Positions 38,101 through 51,344 are shown, numbered from the stretch's first letter. The stretch is 64,000 nt of DNA from Datnioides undecimradiatus (GCA_008933995.1 WARS01000013.1:5804329-5868328), one strand, 5' to 3'. Numbers and translations: made by a program. The notes: generated by a model not told the origin, from the sequence alone.

Positions 38101-39882
38101 TCTTAAAATGTCAGACTTTTCAGTTTTATTTTCCTAGAACCTAAGTTTAACTACACAAAATGGTTGCATTTAGAAGTTGTGGCAAGGAGTTGCGACACCG
38201 ACTGAAAGCTGATAGGACAATAAGTTCCATTGTACTTTGGCAGAACAACTTACAAAATAAAATCCAACTCGTGATACATGAGTAGGAGCATTTGCTTATC
38301 AATGTATGCAGAACTTAACCGCATTGTGCATGAAAAATCACACACAGCGACTGAAAAACAACTGAGGCTACAGAACAAAGTACCCGAGTGGGAAGATGGA
38401 TTTACTACATGGTTTCTCTGAAGAGTATGATGGTAATTCTCCCGCCACTGACACATCCATAACAGAAAACAAGATGACTCTGCACAAATGTCAAGACACA
38501 CAAGCTAATCCTTTGTTATGTGAGCCCAGACGGTCACAAGATGAAGGAACCCTCCCCCTTTGCCACTGCAACTATTTGACTTCAAAAGTCATAGATTCCT
38601 ACCTGTATCCAACACATCAAGCAGGCAGAACATAAACTACTCTTGGAAATACTTTTTTGTTGTCTTATTGGCAGCTTATTATTTGTCTGTTACTTGGCAT
38701 GGTATGCTACAAATATGATTAAAAGCTAAGTATCAGCAGAGCATTTGCAAAGTTAGAAAGCACCAAGAAATTAGAGCATTTAGCTTGTGATTTGAGAATA
38801 TCTGTGGACATTTCAATACTTTCACATTTGCTGTGATTCTGCTTCATTTTTGCAATGCATGGTATTTGCTATCAATACCCGCTGACAATAGCTGCAAACT
38901 TTACCTGTATATCCTAACTTCTAGACTGTTTGTGCCAGTGTACACAAATGACGGTGTGTGTTGCATGTGCATCCACACATGCATCTGTGTTTGCACATGC
39001 CTGACCACATAAATACACTGCCAGTAACTGTGCTCTGCTCTTAATCCAGGGTTTCCAGTGTATCCACTGCCATTACTGTGCTCCATTGTGTCACCTCAAA
39101 GCCATGTTGACTGGCAAACAGGTGATTGAAACCTGACATAAACAACAGCTATCATGAATTTATAGTATTAATTCTATTTTCAGCAACAGGGCATATTGCT
39201 AAGATTTAGCAAGCATGCAGAACTCACGGTTCTACCTAACACCTCCTTGACAGTCTCTGCAATAAATAGTTGTGGCTGGAGTCCCATGACTGACTCAGTC
39301 AAACCGAGAAAGAAGGAATGAGAGAGCAAGCAGGGGAGAGAAAGAGCTTTGACTCCACTGCCCCCAGCCCCAGCAGTCCTTCACCACCAATCAGCGCTCC
39401 AGAATCTCTGGAATCTCTGGAAGTGGGAATGTGGGAACGTTGGAGATGTGAGTAATCTTTCTGTTGTGCAGTCCCTGTTTCCAAGCTTCCAGAGATCTGC
39501 GGCTATAAGGAGAACACTGTGGAGCCAGCTAAACCTGGCATAGCACCCTGGAGTCCAAACTGGGACTTCTGAGAAAGCCTGCTTGTGCACAGCTTCACCA
39601 AGCAAGGAGCCCGCAAACATATGGCCAACAGAAACACTTGAATACACAAGTGAAAAATGACTTCTTTTAACCAGTGAGTTTTGTGTGTGTACCTATGTAG
39701 CTTCTAGGCAAAAGAGTGCTTCTGTGTGAGAGACAAATTGGAGACACATTTTTCATTAGCACTTCAGGAAATGAGCATCTAGAAAATAACTAAATTTGAA
39801 AGAGGTCATTATGGATTTTATCATTAGAAAGTGCCTATTCACTCATGCTACAACAAATGGGAGTCTCAGTAGATGTACTCAC

Positions 39883-40126
39883 AGCTGTGCAGCAAACAGC
39901 CGGCTCATCTTTGCCACATGCTCATTGTCGTCCATGTCACTGTCCCCCTGGTCCCCACTCAGCTTCCTTTTGGTAGGGCTGATGGGAGGAGGACCTGTCC
40001 TGTGGCTGGAGATGGAGGAGATGGAAGATGAGGAGGATGAAGACGAAGAGGAGGATGATGAAGAGGAGGAAGACGAGGACAGGGACAGGGATTGGAGTCT
40101 TGGATCCCCCCTCAAAGCTGCTTCAC
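39883..40126 (-). CDS. vgll4: vgll4 shared coding exon (poly-Ser, NLS-like region)
   Basis: This 244-base exon covers residues 28-109. It begins EAALRGDPRLQ, as in human EAALRGEPR. It then runs through 19 consecutive serines (44-62), HRTGPPPISPTKRKL (KRK a candidate nuclear localisation signal), an acidic GDSDMDDNE stretch and HVAKMSRLF. The human counterpart has no such serine run. The acceptor is CTTTTGCAG and the donor is GTGAGTAC. Entry phase 1 fits both alternative first exons; exit is in phase 2. The serine run uses all four TCN codons, so it is not a fresh triplet slippage. Confidence 0.96.
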
Positions 40127-41568
40127 CTGCAAAAGGGAGAGACAGCAAGAGAGACGATTAGTATTGTAGACTTATAGCAATTTAAATAGAAATAAGCAGA
40201 CATGAGGTGAACTCTACTTTTATACAAACTGACAGAAAAAGAAGATGACCTAATTCAAAGTACAGCAGCAGTGTATTCAAAACAGTGTCATTATAGATGA
40301 ATTTATAAATAGAAAAACAACAGTCAGCTATTGATCATTTCAAACATCACTGAGAATGATCTGACACTCGTGCCGCTGCTGTCAACTCACATGTGCACCC
40401 TTCCAACAAGGTTTTTACCCACGGATGTGAATTATGGTAATTAGTCAAAATTATGGTATTTTCAAATAGAGGGCAACTGTTTTATTGCCACTTTAAACAA
40501 GTTGACCACAAAAACTACTTCATGACAGTGTTACTGTACAGGCAGTTCTCCAGCTCAAACTTTGGATTTTGTTGACTTGTACAGTTTGCTGAGTGAGGCA
40601 CAAACCTCTGGCATAAGCAGAGGAGTATCTGGTTGGGAATGTTTTGGAAGAAATAGTTGTGGATGGGTTCTGCATATACGTGTGTGTGTTAATGCGTGTA
40701 TGTGTGTGGTGAACTATTTCTCTCTGTGTGTCTGAGTCTCTCTGATTTCCTCCAGTCCTGGTACAGAAGGCCTACAGAGTCGTCAGTGAGTGGGAGTAAG
40801 AGCAAAAGAGAATCAGGAAAACTACCACTGGCTCTGTCTCAGCACTGGGACTTTCCACTGCTTCGGCCTCATGTATCTGTCTGACTTTTCCCAAACAAAA
40901 CATAAAGCCTAGACTGGAACTCCCATTCTAACTCGCAGCTTTCTCCATAACTACTCCCATACTCAACACAAGCAACACCACTCGTTGCTCCTGATTCATT
41001 TTAAAGTATTTATTTTGCAAACAATATTAGATTCTGGCCTTGATTACACTTTTTCCTAGCTAAAAAGACAGGCGCTCATCTGAGAATGCCCAGCTGGGAG
41101 TGCCAGAGAGTGCTCTTTAGTGCATGTGAGAGATAGCTTGCAGAACTTTTGCAGCATTTGGTGAAGAAAAGTGTAGTGCAAAGAGTAAATATGCAAAACC
41201 AAACTGCAAACAGCTTAAAAATATATAACAGCATCAGAAAGAAATACTTCAATGGACACCATTTTCAAATTAAATTACTTTAATTTTTTTCACCTTTTAC
41301 AATTTTCAAAATTGTAAATCACATGGATACAAGACAACACTTTAAATTCTTTTACAACAAAAATGTTTGTATACTGCCAACACTTTCTGAGCTGTGCAGA
41401 AAGAGGAAGTTTTCTGTAAACTATGGAAGGGTTAAGGTTAGTGTTCTTTAGCAAGAGAGAAAACAATGAGGTTTGGTTGCATGAAGTCTTCAAATCTGAG
41501 TGGAAAACAGTTTAAACCAATCTGAAAATAATCATACCATTAATTCACAAGACTCTCATAATCACACA

Positions 41569-41572
<4 letters not shown>

Positions 41573-41604
<32 letters not shown>
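41573..41604. repeat. (CA)n microsatellite
   Basis: CA run of about 16 units after a GCGC interruption. Confidence 0.95.
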
Positions 41605-41609
<5 letters not shown>

Positions 41610-41928
41610 ATTTGTAATGTAATAAAATGTGTCTCTCTATTCCTCCACTATTCCTCTATGCATGTGTAGGCTTAGCATGGCCTCCCAAACACAGCAGCAG
41701 CTCCTCTCCTCTCTCTCTGGCATGTTCCTGCTCGCCCCACTGTGTACCATGGCAACAAGGGTGACATCATTGGTTTTGGCAGGACAGTGGGATGGCAATA
41801 AAAGAAGAGACTGTGACACTAAACTGTCCAATCAGGATCTAGGACACATAACAGCTTATGAGAGGTTCAGTAGTGAAGTGCTCAACAAGGGGGGATTTTT
41901 GACTGTTTTCCCTGCAAACAAATATGAC

Positions 41929-42018
41929 ATTTGTCTGAAGAGTCAAATACAGTAGATTGGTCAACTGTATTTGACTCTTCAGACAAATACAGTTGAATAC
42001 AGTTGACCAATCTACTGT
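41929..42018. repeat. Two interleaved perfect inverted repeats
   Basis: Arms 41929-41953 and 41964-41988 are perfect 25-base reverse complements with a 10-base spacer. Arms 41949-41971 and 41996-42018 are a second perfect 23-base pair. The pairs overlap in an A-B-A'-B' order, so they cannot fold at once. It is not a known transposon terminus. I read it as the product of replication template switching. Confidence 0.85.
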
Positions 42019-43897
42019 TCAACAATGAACCTGAGCAACATTGCACTCGATTGCAAGTTGTGTACATCTACCTTTGACTAATGTAACCTTGCAAGCTATC
42101 CTACAGTCACAGTGTGTGGTTTTTGATCAACTTCACATCATTTTGGACAATTTATTCTGAGATGACAACACTATATGGATTGCACAGCTAGGGGTACATA
42201 ATAAACCAGATGCTTAGAATTACTTCACAAATTAACAAATGTGACTTACATATCTCTCACTGTGATAGACCCGTAACAGTAAAATATGTGTACTGTGTTT
42301 CTGAAATATTACCAAAGTAGTAAAAAGGTAAATAAATCTGTTATATGCCCAGTTAACGCAAAATAAAAAGTGGGAACAGGCATAAGCACAAAATAATAAT
42401 GCTATAAAGAACTCTGCTTTTCCGCCTTTTGAATGATTCACCATCAAATCAGAAGACAGATGGGAACAAGGAAAAAATCCAAGTATTCGCACAACAACTG
42501 ACAAGAGGACATGCTATGCTATACATGAGAAAATTAGCAGTTTATATTTATGAGAAATTCTGACTCATAGTGCTTCAGTTTAAGGGCATATTCTATAGAT
42601 CTACACATACATAAAGAACACTGCAATATTACAATTAAATATTATTTTGCTGAACCTGGAGACAATCAGTGGAGGGAGGGACATTGCAGATAAGTAAAAC
42701 TCCACTTCAACCTTTTTCCCCTTGCTGCTCTCTCAGTTCATTAGGTCCACAAGATCAAAGCCTATTTCTCTTGACAGAACTTCAAACAGCTTGGAATCAG
42801 GATGAGATTGGATTACAAACGGAGGTGAACCTCTATCTCTCCATTTCCCCTCTCTCTTCCCCCCCTCTCCCTTCCCCCTTCAGATACTTGAAAAAGATGA
42901 GCCCAAGCATGTCTTCGTCCCTCTCTGCAAAACAGCACAGTGATTATTTTTGGCTGCGTTTCTCAGTAATATGAACTTGCCCCTCTGGGTTGCCTTTATT
43001 TTTTAAGTCCATTGAGGTTTAAGGCTTCAAATACTTTAAAGGACATATAAAAAATAACTTCTGCAAAAGTTATTGTCTGTATGAGTTGAACTTTTAAACC
43101 GGATGTTAGATTGGTTTGATCTCTGGCAGAAGAAGGAAGAGGGAGCAACACAGACAGACAAAGAGAGAAGTTGACAAAAGTACATGGCTTTGAGGAGGTT
43201 TTCAACCTTGTTTGTTTTCTCCTGCTCAGCAGCAAAAAGGGACAGTCAGCATTCCCCTGCACCCCTCACTGCCAGGCCTACCACTGATAGCAGCTTTACA
43301 GAAAGAGAAAGGGTGAGTGAGACAGATGAACAGATGGACAAGCAGAAAAAGAGAGACAGGGTACTTTAAAAAGAAATTGCTGGGCTGTCATTAAGTATGT
43401 AAACAGAGCGTGACAGCAAATCGATAGCTGACAAAATAAACAATCATTTAAAAAAATGTAATCGACACAACAGAGTAATAACAAAATGATCTGAAATCAA
43501 ATGCAGCACTCAGTGGGTGTGGTACTGCATGAGACTGAAGTCTACGGTTAGCAATTATTTACAATTTAGTGTTGTTGATTAGCAAATCAATGGACTTCAT
43601 TGTCAGTTATTGTGCTAGCAGTGGTGATGTAATAATGTGATACTCTCCAATATATAAATTGGGCCCCAAAGGGCACACTGTCTTGTTCTGCACTTCGGAG
43701 AAGATAATACGATTTGATTCCAGTCTAATGCAATGCCACCTGGCACTACAAACACTGATTACAGGCACTTTGAAGGCCAACTACAATGTATGACTTCATT
43801 ACTGCTGATAAAAAAAATTAAATTAAAAATTAATTTCTGTCATGTTTGCGTAGAGTTTATAATTGGGAATTCAGATTTTTAATATGCAAACCAGCTC

Positions 43898-43902
<5 letters not shown>

Positions 43903-43953
<51 letters not shown>
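43903..43953. repeat. (AC)n microsatellite
   Basis: ATATATACAC followed by an uninterrupted AC run of about 24 units. Confidence 0.97.
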
Positions 43954-43954
<1 letters not shown>

Positions 43955-44291
43955 GGCAGGCATTTTTCAAAATGACCAGGGTAACCTGTATGGGTGCACA
44001 AACGGAAACTACCAAGTGTCACATATGCACTTGTCACACTGAATCTCTTGAGGCAGTGTACCAAATATATAAGAGCATGTATGTATATTGTCAGGGAATG
44101 TATTTGAGTGTGTGCGTGTGTGTGTGCTCATGCGTACAACAAGTCAGAACACCAACCATATTACAAAGCTCCTCTAACTCCTTCTTGGCTCAACTTGTTT
44201 GAACATGAGGGGGCATTTCTTTCACTCTTTTTACTGATTGGCTCTTTTCCCTGTTCTTTTATCTTTGTTTTCTTATCAGGAGGCACATGAT

Positions 44292-44318
44292 GCTGACTGA
44301 GATTTTAGCTCAGTCAGC
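44292..44318. repeat. Short perfect inverted repeat
   Basis: GCTGACTGAG at 44292-44301 and its exact complement CTCAGTCAGC at 44309-44318, around a 7-base loop. It lies directly beside a long AC array. No function is known. Confidence 0.7.
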
Positions 44319-44325
44319 TAAAAAC

Positions 44326-44375
<50 letters not shown>
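44326..44375. repeat. (AC)n microsatellite
   Basis: Uninterrupted AC run of about 24 units. Confidence 0.97.
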
Positions 44376-44378
<3 letters not shown>

Positions 44379-46200
44379 CCTCAGAAAAACAAATAGACGG
44401 GCTAATCCTGTAGAGATGTGCTTCCAGAGATAGAAATAAAGCATTGTGTCTAAACCATCACATAAGAGACACCCAGAGGATATACAAGAATAAAAATACC
44501 ACTAAAAAGTAGTCCCCTCCTCTCTTCACTCCTGTAATTTTCTTCATTGAGACAGACAGGATGAAACATGAGAAGAAGAAGAAGCTTTGCAGTGACAGAG
44601 AAAACCATTCTGATTGGTTTCAATCCTAGGCCAAGGGCAGTCTTATCTGCTACACAATCACTGCACTGTAGAGTGAGCTTTGCTGTCACTGAAATGCCAT
44701 TTTGTCTAATGTAACCAAACTTTTAACCAGCAAAACCTTTAGAAACAGACAAAAGCACAGACACAAAAAAACATCTTCCCTCTACCTGCTCCTATATAAA
44801 TGGTACTTGGCCACCTGCCAAACAGCCCCTCTGACCCTCCCTACAAATCTGCAAAATAGTTTTAAGCTGCAGTTTAAATAGAAGTGGTATTATAAGTTTG
44901 TGAAATGTTACATATAGTGAGAAGCTGCTAAATGTGGCACAGTAGCAGCCGAAGAAAAATAGGTTAATGCAGAGCAGAGTACGGGATAGATGAAAAGAAA
45001 GCCTGCTGGTCAGTTTCTGATGTTGTCCTTTGTGTGGCTGCAGCTTTTGTATTTTGCATGAATCAGCCTTGGGATGGAAAAGAGTCATCTGTCAGCACCT
45101 TCAACAAATCTTTACAATGTAGAATCCACGTCCCTTCTGCCAATTGAGGCGTAGTAATGACTAAGATATATCATTGCAATTAATGTAAAAATCTGAAAAA
45201 TTTAAGTGGAGTACAGCTGGACAGTGGCAGACCTGCTTATTTTTCTTTCAGTGCTTGAGTTGCTTTTACATGTTGCAGTAGGAATCATGGGCATAAGGAG
45301 AGAGGAAGGAACGTGTACTTAGCCCCCAGAAAGACTGGATGATATTACAACCCCTGACGTGTGAGCACTAACTGCAGAGCAGAGGGCAGGAGTTACACTA
45401 CTCCAAAGTCAGCCACTTCGCTCGGACCTGGACGACTCGACTCTGTGCGGTCATGACATAACATGAAATCCTATGCTGCTCATTCTGGAAATAACTTGTA
45501 GGCCACACTACAGAGACAAGCGAAGAGAAGAGAGAAACCCCAGCCCTTCACAAACAGAGAGAGACTGATTTTCTAATGCAAATTCAGTTTGGTCAGTTGG
45601 GTTCAGTTCACTACACAACAATGCTTGGGACTGAGAGTCTGAGTCAACTAGAGACGTTTAACCACAAATATGCCAGGGAAAAGACTGCAAGCAGTTTGAT
45701 AATGAATAATAACGAGCAGTAAGTCAGAATAACTGAGCGACTAGTAATGGATCGGGTCAACAATGGGAGTAGAGTCATGAAGCCACACATGGCTTAACGT
45801 TACTGTCTATTACTCAGCCTTTGATCTCAGTTCAATAACCAGGTTTACATTCGGAGGAGCGCTCAATAGCACAGACATGATATGACAGGGTTATAAACAC
45901 ACTTCCAGTTTTTCAGATAACGAGTAAATAAAATTGTTGGCGTAGTTAAAAGTGAAACCTGAAGTTAGCATTAACCCAGCTGCGTGGCTAGCGCTTATAA
46001 ATACGTTTATTGGACGTAATAACGTTCGTTGGCATTAATTTCAACCCGCTAAAAAGTTATTACTACTTTAGTCAATATCTGTAAGTCGTCTGGAGATTAA
46101 ATTAATCAAGGTGCGTAAGAAAAACAACTTTTCATGGCACTGTTTGTGAAAAGTAAGAGCTAGCTTGAGTTAACTTTAGGGAAACTTGCACCAGCACGGT

Positions 46201-46233
46201 CGCTAACGCTAACTCGCAGCGTTAACGTTAACG
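46201..46233 (-). other. Hairpin just inside vgll4 intron
   Basis: Plus-strand bases 46201-46213 and 46221-46233 form a 13-pair stem with a 7-base loop. On the vgll4-sense (-) strand the two non-Watson-Crick pairs are G-U wobbles. On the + strand they would be A-C mismatches. The hairpin lies about 67 bases after the donor of the MLLTK exon. Confidence 0.5.
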
Positions 46234-46299
46234 GCCGCCCGGAGCTTTTAAAAACAACCGCAGTTAATCCCGACAAACAGCACAAACCCTCCACTTTAC

Positions 46300-46381
46300 C
46301 TTCGTAGCAGAGAATGCCAATGTTGTTGTTCATTTTGTCCAGGTACTGGTAGTTCAACAGGTCCATTTTCGTTAGTAGCAT
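46300..46381 (-). CDS. vgll4: vgll4 alternative first coding exon (MLLTKMDLL form)
   Basis: The start ATG is at 46381-46379, followed by MLLTKMDLLNYQYLDK and MNNNIGILCYE. This matches the human VGLL4 isoform starting MLFMKMDLLNYQYLDK. The exon ends in phase 1 with donor G|GTAAAG, completing a Gly codon with the shared exon. A second in-frame Met (residue 6, MDLL) could also start translation. The flanking DNA (about 46190-46680) is CpG-rich compared with the rest of the window, consistent with its own promoter. Confidence 0.95.
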
Positions 46382-46680
46382 TTATTGAGTTTTTACGACA
46401 AAAAGACCAGCTTTTCTTCTTCTTCTCGTCTCCTGCGTCTTCTTCTCCTGCTTTCAAGCGACGGTCAAAGAGCTAAAGGCCCAGCCTCCAACTTTACTTT
46501 GTGTAGAAACACCCTAAATAAAATAAAACCAGGCAGGGAGGTGGGAAACCGTTTTGCCGCAGTTTTTCCAATGAGTTTACGATACTTTTTTGAAACACGC
46601 GTCAAATTATCGCGGTGATATAGAGCAAAAAAAAAGGAGTAGCGTCAGTTGTCCTCACAGCCAGCTGTAAGTCGACTGCA
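46382..46680 (-). promoter_or_regulatory. vgll4: Presumed 5' UTR and promoter of the MLLTK vgll4 form
   Basis: This DNA directly precedes the MLLTK exon and has far more CpG than the window average (for example ACACGCGTC and ATCGCGG near 46596-46615). A purine-rich 5' UTR-like stretch lies just before the ATG on the - strand. I see no TATA box. The start site cannot be placed from sequence, so the boundaries are nominal. Confidence 0.4.
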
Positions 46681-46837
46681 CTGACACGCAGGCTATGCTT
46701 GGTATGACTCCTCTGCTGCACCAGTGGTTTCCTCTGTTGCTGAGCGGGGCGCACTGGGCATGCTCGCTAAATCCCTGGAGCGCCTCAAATATCAGGGATG
46801 TTTTACGCGCAAGATCAGCCTCTCCAAACGCATCCAG

Positions 46838-46862
46838 AGAGAGAGAGAGAGAGAGAGAGAGA
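46838..46862. repeat. (GA)n microsatellite
   Basis: Uninterrupted GA run of about 12 units upstream of the MLLTK exon. Confidence 0.95.
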
Positions 46863-49800
46863 CACTCAGAGACCTGCAGTAATCCCCTATTACATTTTAG
46901 GACTATCACAAGTCCCAGTGCTGTAGTTTTACCACGGAATATTGAACAACAATATGTTTTTTGAGGCACAACAAACGCACATGGAGTCCCACTAGGAAAA
47001 TAATAGTGATAACTGAGGACATTAAAAGGTGCCATAAAAGTACATTAAGGTTGTTATAATCACATCACACGATGTGAGTCCCTGTAGGAATATTATGCGA
47101 GTATTAAAGTGAAAACAAAGAAATCTAATAAGTCAATAGAAATTGAGAGTTTGCAGATGTTAAAGCAGGCGGGTGAGAAACAGGAACAGGGGGGCAAGGA
47201 CAGGGTGAAGTGTGGCTTCTGCGTGTAGACCGTCCTTTTTGAAGGTATCCCTATAGCTTATTTTATGTTTCAAGCTCCTTACAAGAGAACAGATGACAAT
47301 ATAGACTTAATAGTTTTCTTGTTCTAGGGTAAAGGTTTCTTGAGTAGGTATATGAACATAGTTACACATGGAAAATCATAACCTAATAGAATTCACAATT
47401 GCGGATATTTTATGTACAGTATGACGAAAAATCTGTGTAAATCTCATTTAAGTGTCTTATAAAAGGGAAAAGTGAAAACAAACTGCACTTTGTTCGTTTT
47501 AAAGATATAAGGAGTTCAAGAGGCCCAGTGAGGTCTCAGAGTGGTTCTCTCCTGCCCCCTGGTGCTGGAGATGGGGCTACACCTAGGTTTTGTCTTCAAA
47601 AAAAGGGACTAATGTGAATAGAGCAGGAGGTAAATGGAATGAAGAGAAGAAATAGATGAATAACATGTGAATATGACCATCATCAGATTACACAGTTTAT
47701 ATGGAAAGAGGAGAGAAGTGTTTCCTCTGGGTATTTGACTAAGAGCATAATGGGTGCAGGGTGTGGCTGCGCTTTAGAGAGTGAGTTTACACAGAAACAT
47801 TCATTTGCCATGTGGATGTGTTTTCATGTGACACATAACCACAAAAAACACACACACAGAGACAGGAAATGAGAGGCGTCATGAAAACCTTAGGCAAACT
47901 GTTAAACACCTGCTGTCACCAAAATCTCTGCAGATAAATTTTTCTTGTCAAAATGAAACTGACAGTATTTTCAAGGTAAGTAGAAACAACACAGAAAGAT
48001 ATCAAATGTAAAAATAATTTTAAAAATGAAGCGAGAGTGAGAAAAATTAATACATATTTTTTTTAAAAAAGGAGTTTCCTAGCTTCTACCCAGTGTTGTA
48101 CATCAGCCCTTTGTCTGGATAAGCCTGCTCTGCCTTAAGGAAGAAGGAAAAATGTCATGAAACTAAGTTATGAGACACCTAGATGAAGTGATCTAGAAGA
48201 GGAGATAAAGCTATGAGGCAGGGGGATTTTCTCCTGTTTCCCCGACTTCACACAGGTTGAAAATCACTGTAAACTACATTTATCAGACAGCATTTAACAG
48301 CAGAGGTACGGCTGCTCCCCTGGCCACTGTCTCAGTAAAACAGGCCTCTCCTAACTTCTAAAACTGCATTAAAGACTAATTATCCAAAGGACGTTAACCC
48401 GTCCCTAATCCATTCATTCAAGCGTACACACACACAAACCACAACTACAAACACAATACGTACGCAACTGCACACATGCACCCGCCTCACAAACACACAT
48501 TTCACATTTTTCCAAACACCTCCCCCTTTACTTTTTCATACACACACACACGAGCACACAAATACACACAAAAGGCCTCTCCCCTCCTCCCTTGTGCCTC
48601 CCCCTCCCTAATGGTGCTCAGTACTAAGAAACATGGTTCCTGTCTCATTGGATACCCAGTTTCCACTTTCACACACACAACAAGGCTGAGGTCGGACAGC
48701 GAGTTCATTCAACTCTACTACTGCTACCACTACAGCTGGTGCCGCAGGTTAGAAATAAGCCAGAGGCTCAAACATCCAAAAACAGGCCTAAAACTGTACA
48801 TTTGCCCAACTCGCATTTCACCATGTACAAGTGTATGATAAAACACAAAAAAGTGGTTGCAGGAAGTAAAAATTAAATCACTGAAGGTGAAAGTTCCAGT
48901 TTAGCCTGTGTCACAAACTTTCAGGAAATCTAAACCTCAAAGCCGTGCTGAGACAGATCAACTGGTTCAGCTGGCAAGCTGGCAGCTGTAGTCTATCGTG
49001 TGTCACTAGAACATCTTCACACATTTTCTGTTGGACACACAAATTCACTCATGTCACTGCAGTGGAGAATGAAAGACAGACAGCAACAGACCTGTGGCCC
49101 CATATGGCTATCAGAACAGCTTGCTGATGGATAATCTTCATTTCTTAGACTTGATTTAAATTGCTGCCCATCAAAACAGGAAGTAGTAGAAAAAAGTAGA
49201 GGGCAAACACAACTTTTAAGCAACAAATTCTTGCTTTATTTAGACTTAACAGTTTTTTACCGTTTAAAACAAGGTTGACATTGTATTTCCTTACAAATTG
49301 CATTAGTTAAAAGGCTACAGGTCAAATATCTTTTAGAGAAGCTTTGGATCTGAAAGATTGGCTATACTGTGGCTTACTCTAGACTCAAGCCAGGCTAAAA
49401 AAGAGAGCAAAAGGTTAAAACAGCCTGACACGACAACTGAGTCCTGAGCAAAGTGCAGCTTCCTCAGGCAGATCAAGACTTCTGTCAAAGATAAATTGTA
49501 CCATCTAGATTGTGAATTGTTACCATTTGCACTGTGTCACCTCAATTGCGGAAAATGGACTCATTCTGGGTCAGATTGTCTTCTTCACTTTGGCCCGGAC
49601 TTTGTGTCTCATGGAGGACGACTAAAACAGTTTACTCTGTATTTGCAGCAAAGGAAATGCCTATTTAAAATGCTAATACGGCTGAAAATGGTCAATTAAA
49701 GGAAACTTTTCAAATTAAAATACAATAAATCATAAAAAATATTCATTTTACAAGGTGGGTTAATTGGATTTATTCACTGTTAACAGTAATTGGTACTTAG

Positions 49801-51343
49801 TTTGGTAACCTTTGCACATCAGTCTAGCTTAGTACCGCTGGTTAGAAAACACATAATTTGTTTCTGTGTGGCTGCCTCATTGGTCCTTGAATTGTCACAA
49901 ACACTTGACTTAAAATTGACTTAAAAAGGGAACAAAGTCTCAAACACAGTGTCTTTGTCTTGGCTTGGCACGCTGTGAGATTGAATAATTATAATAAGGA
50001 GATTAATGGTTACACAACAAGTTGACTAAATTCCACATCTTTCTTCCATAGGAACAAGTTGTTACACATAACTTAGTGGTAACACTGTGGTAAAAACCTT
50101 ATTCCCCTTCACCGTTTCCCCTGCATGACTAAGGAGTACAGAGCTCACTCACATTCAGTGTTCTTACAAAGAAAGTCACACATAGAGTGGGACCTGATTT
50201 CTACTTTCAAGGCAATTTACCTACATATAATCTATCAATGCACCCACCCATCCACCCATCTTTCATTTAGTGGTGTGGGTACACAACTACCCTTCATTTC
50301 AGGCGGAGAATTCCTGCCTTCCTGTCATTATCCCCTTTACTTCCTGCCTGTCTACTTATTTCTCTAATCTATCAGGACAAGGTGCTACTGCACCTACTTA
50401 ATCTCCTGCGGGGTTGTGTGTCTTTCTGAACAGGTCTGGGCTTCTCCCAGGGGTGGGTGTGTCTCAACAACAACACACCGCACAGGCCAGGTGGTGATTC
50501 ACCCTAATTCTTTATTAACACGCTCCAGTGTTGTGACACAAACACTGGCAGAATAAAAGGCATGAGGACGATGGTAGAGAATAGAAGAAAAGGTTGAATT
50601 GCTCCAGCCGTTCTCACTTTCTCATGCTTTGTTCCTCAAAATCAGTCTTATTTATTTGCTTGTGAAATCATCTTCACACCTTGTTGAAGACATATAAAAG
50701 AAGTAACTTTCTTTAAACTTGATTATAAACATGATCTTTCATAAACCAGGGTGGGGAAATGACAAGCAGAGATCACAGGTCAAATCCTTTATCATTTTAT
50801 GGCGCCCTCTGTTGAAATACCAACAAACCATTACTTTGTTTACATGGGGACATAATGGCTTGAAGACTCTGAAATTTGTCATCTCAGCTCTTGACATATC
50901 AGGGAGGTTACTTATCTGTGACTTCTGCTCAAACCTCGAGGCTGCCAAAGGTTAGATTACACATATAATGACTAGAAACACCTGAGTAAGACAGACCTGT
51001 ATTACAAGTTACGATACCGCAGCTTACTGTTTATTTTTAACCCATCTACAAGTCAGACCTTACACCAATCTTATACAGTGGGATCCAAATTTCCAGATTG
51101 CACCCCCAAATGTTCCTGCTTCTCAAATGTCACCAGAGAACAAAGAGAAGTTGAGCTTACAGTGAAGACGTTTACATCATCTTATCTGGCTGAGCCTTCA
51201 GAGATACAATTACACAGCAGCAACATGACACCATTACAGAAGGTTCCTGGGAGTGTTCCTGGGAAATATCAGGTTGCTGCACTGAAACAATGACAACAAC
51301 AGGTGATTGTGTGGAAGTGAAGCTATTTCCCACCTTGTGTGTT

Positions 51344-51344
<1 letters not shown>

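Larger units (their letters stand above)
30232..39882 (-). other. vgll4: vgll4 intron (between the two central exons)
   Basis: About 9.65 kb with no exon recognised. It contains the CT/CA arrays near 30.75 kb and 32.49 kb, purine-rich DNA at 35.05-35.19 kb and a pyrimidine-rich tract near 35.95-36.0 kb. I looked for an equivalent of the short human VGLL4 isoform start (MIKVRNKTANGD type, joining the next exon) and did not find one. Confidence 0.7.
40127..46299 (-). other. vgll4: vgll4 intron downstream of the MLLTK first exon
   Basis: About 6.2 kb without a recognised exon. It holds three CA microsatellites, the interleaved inverted repeats at 41929-42018 and a short perfect inverted repeat at 44292-44318. 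The end next to the MLLTK exon is CpG-rich and contains the hairpin at 46201-46233. Confidence 0.75.

Noticed and set aside
30232..39882. Search for a start exon like the short human VGLL4 isoform (MIKVR...)
   Set aside because: No ATG followed by a phase-2 donor with similar residues could be found by eye.
39796..40161. Plus-strand frame with a long Asp/Glu-rich stretch
   Set aside because: It is the antisense shadow of the serine run in the vgll4 exon, which has splice sites and human similarity on the other strand.
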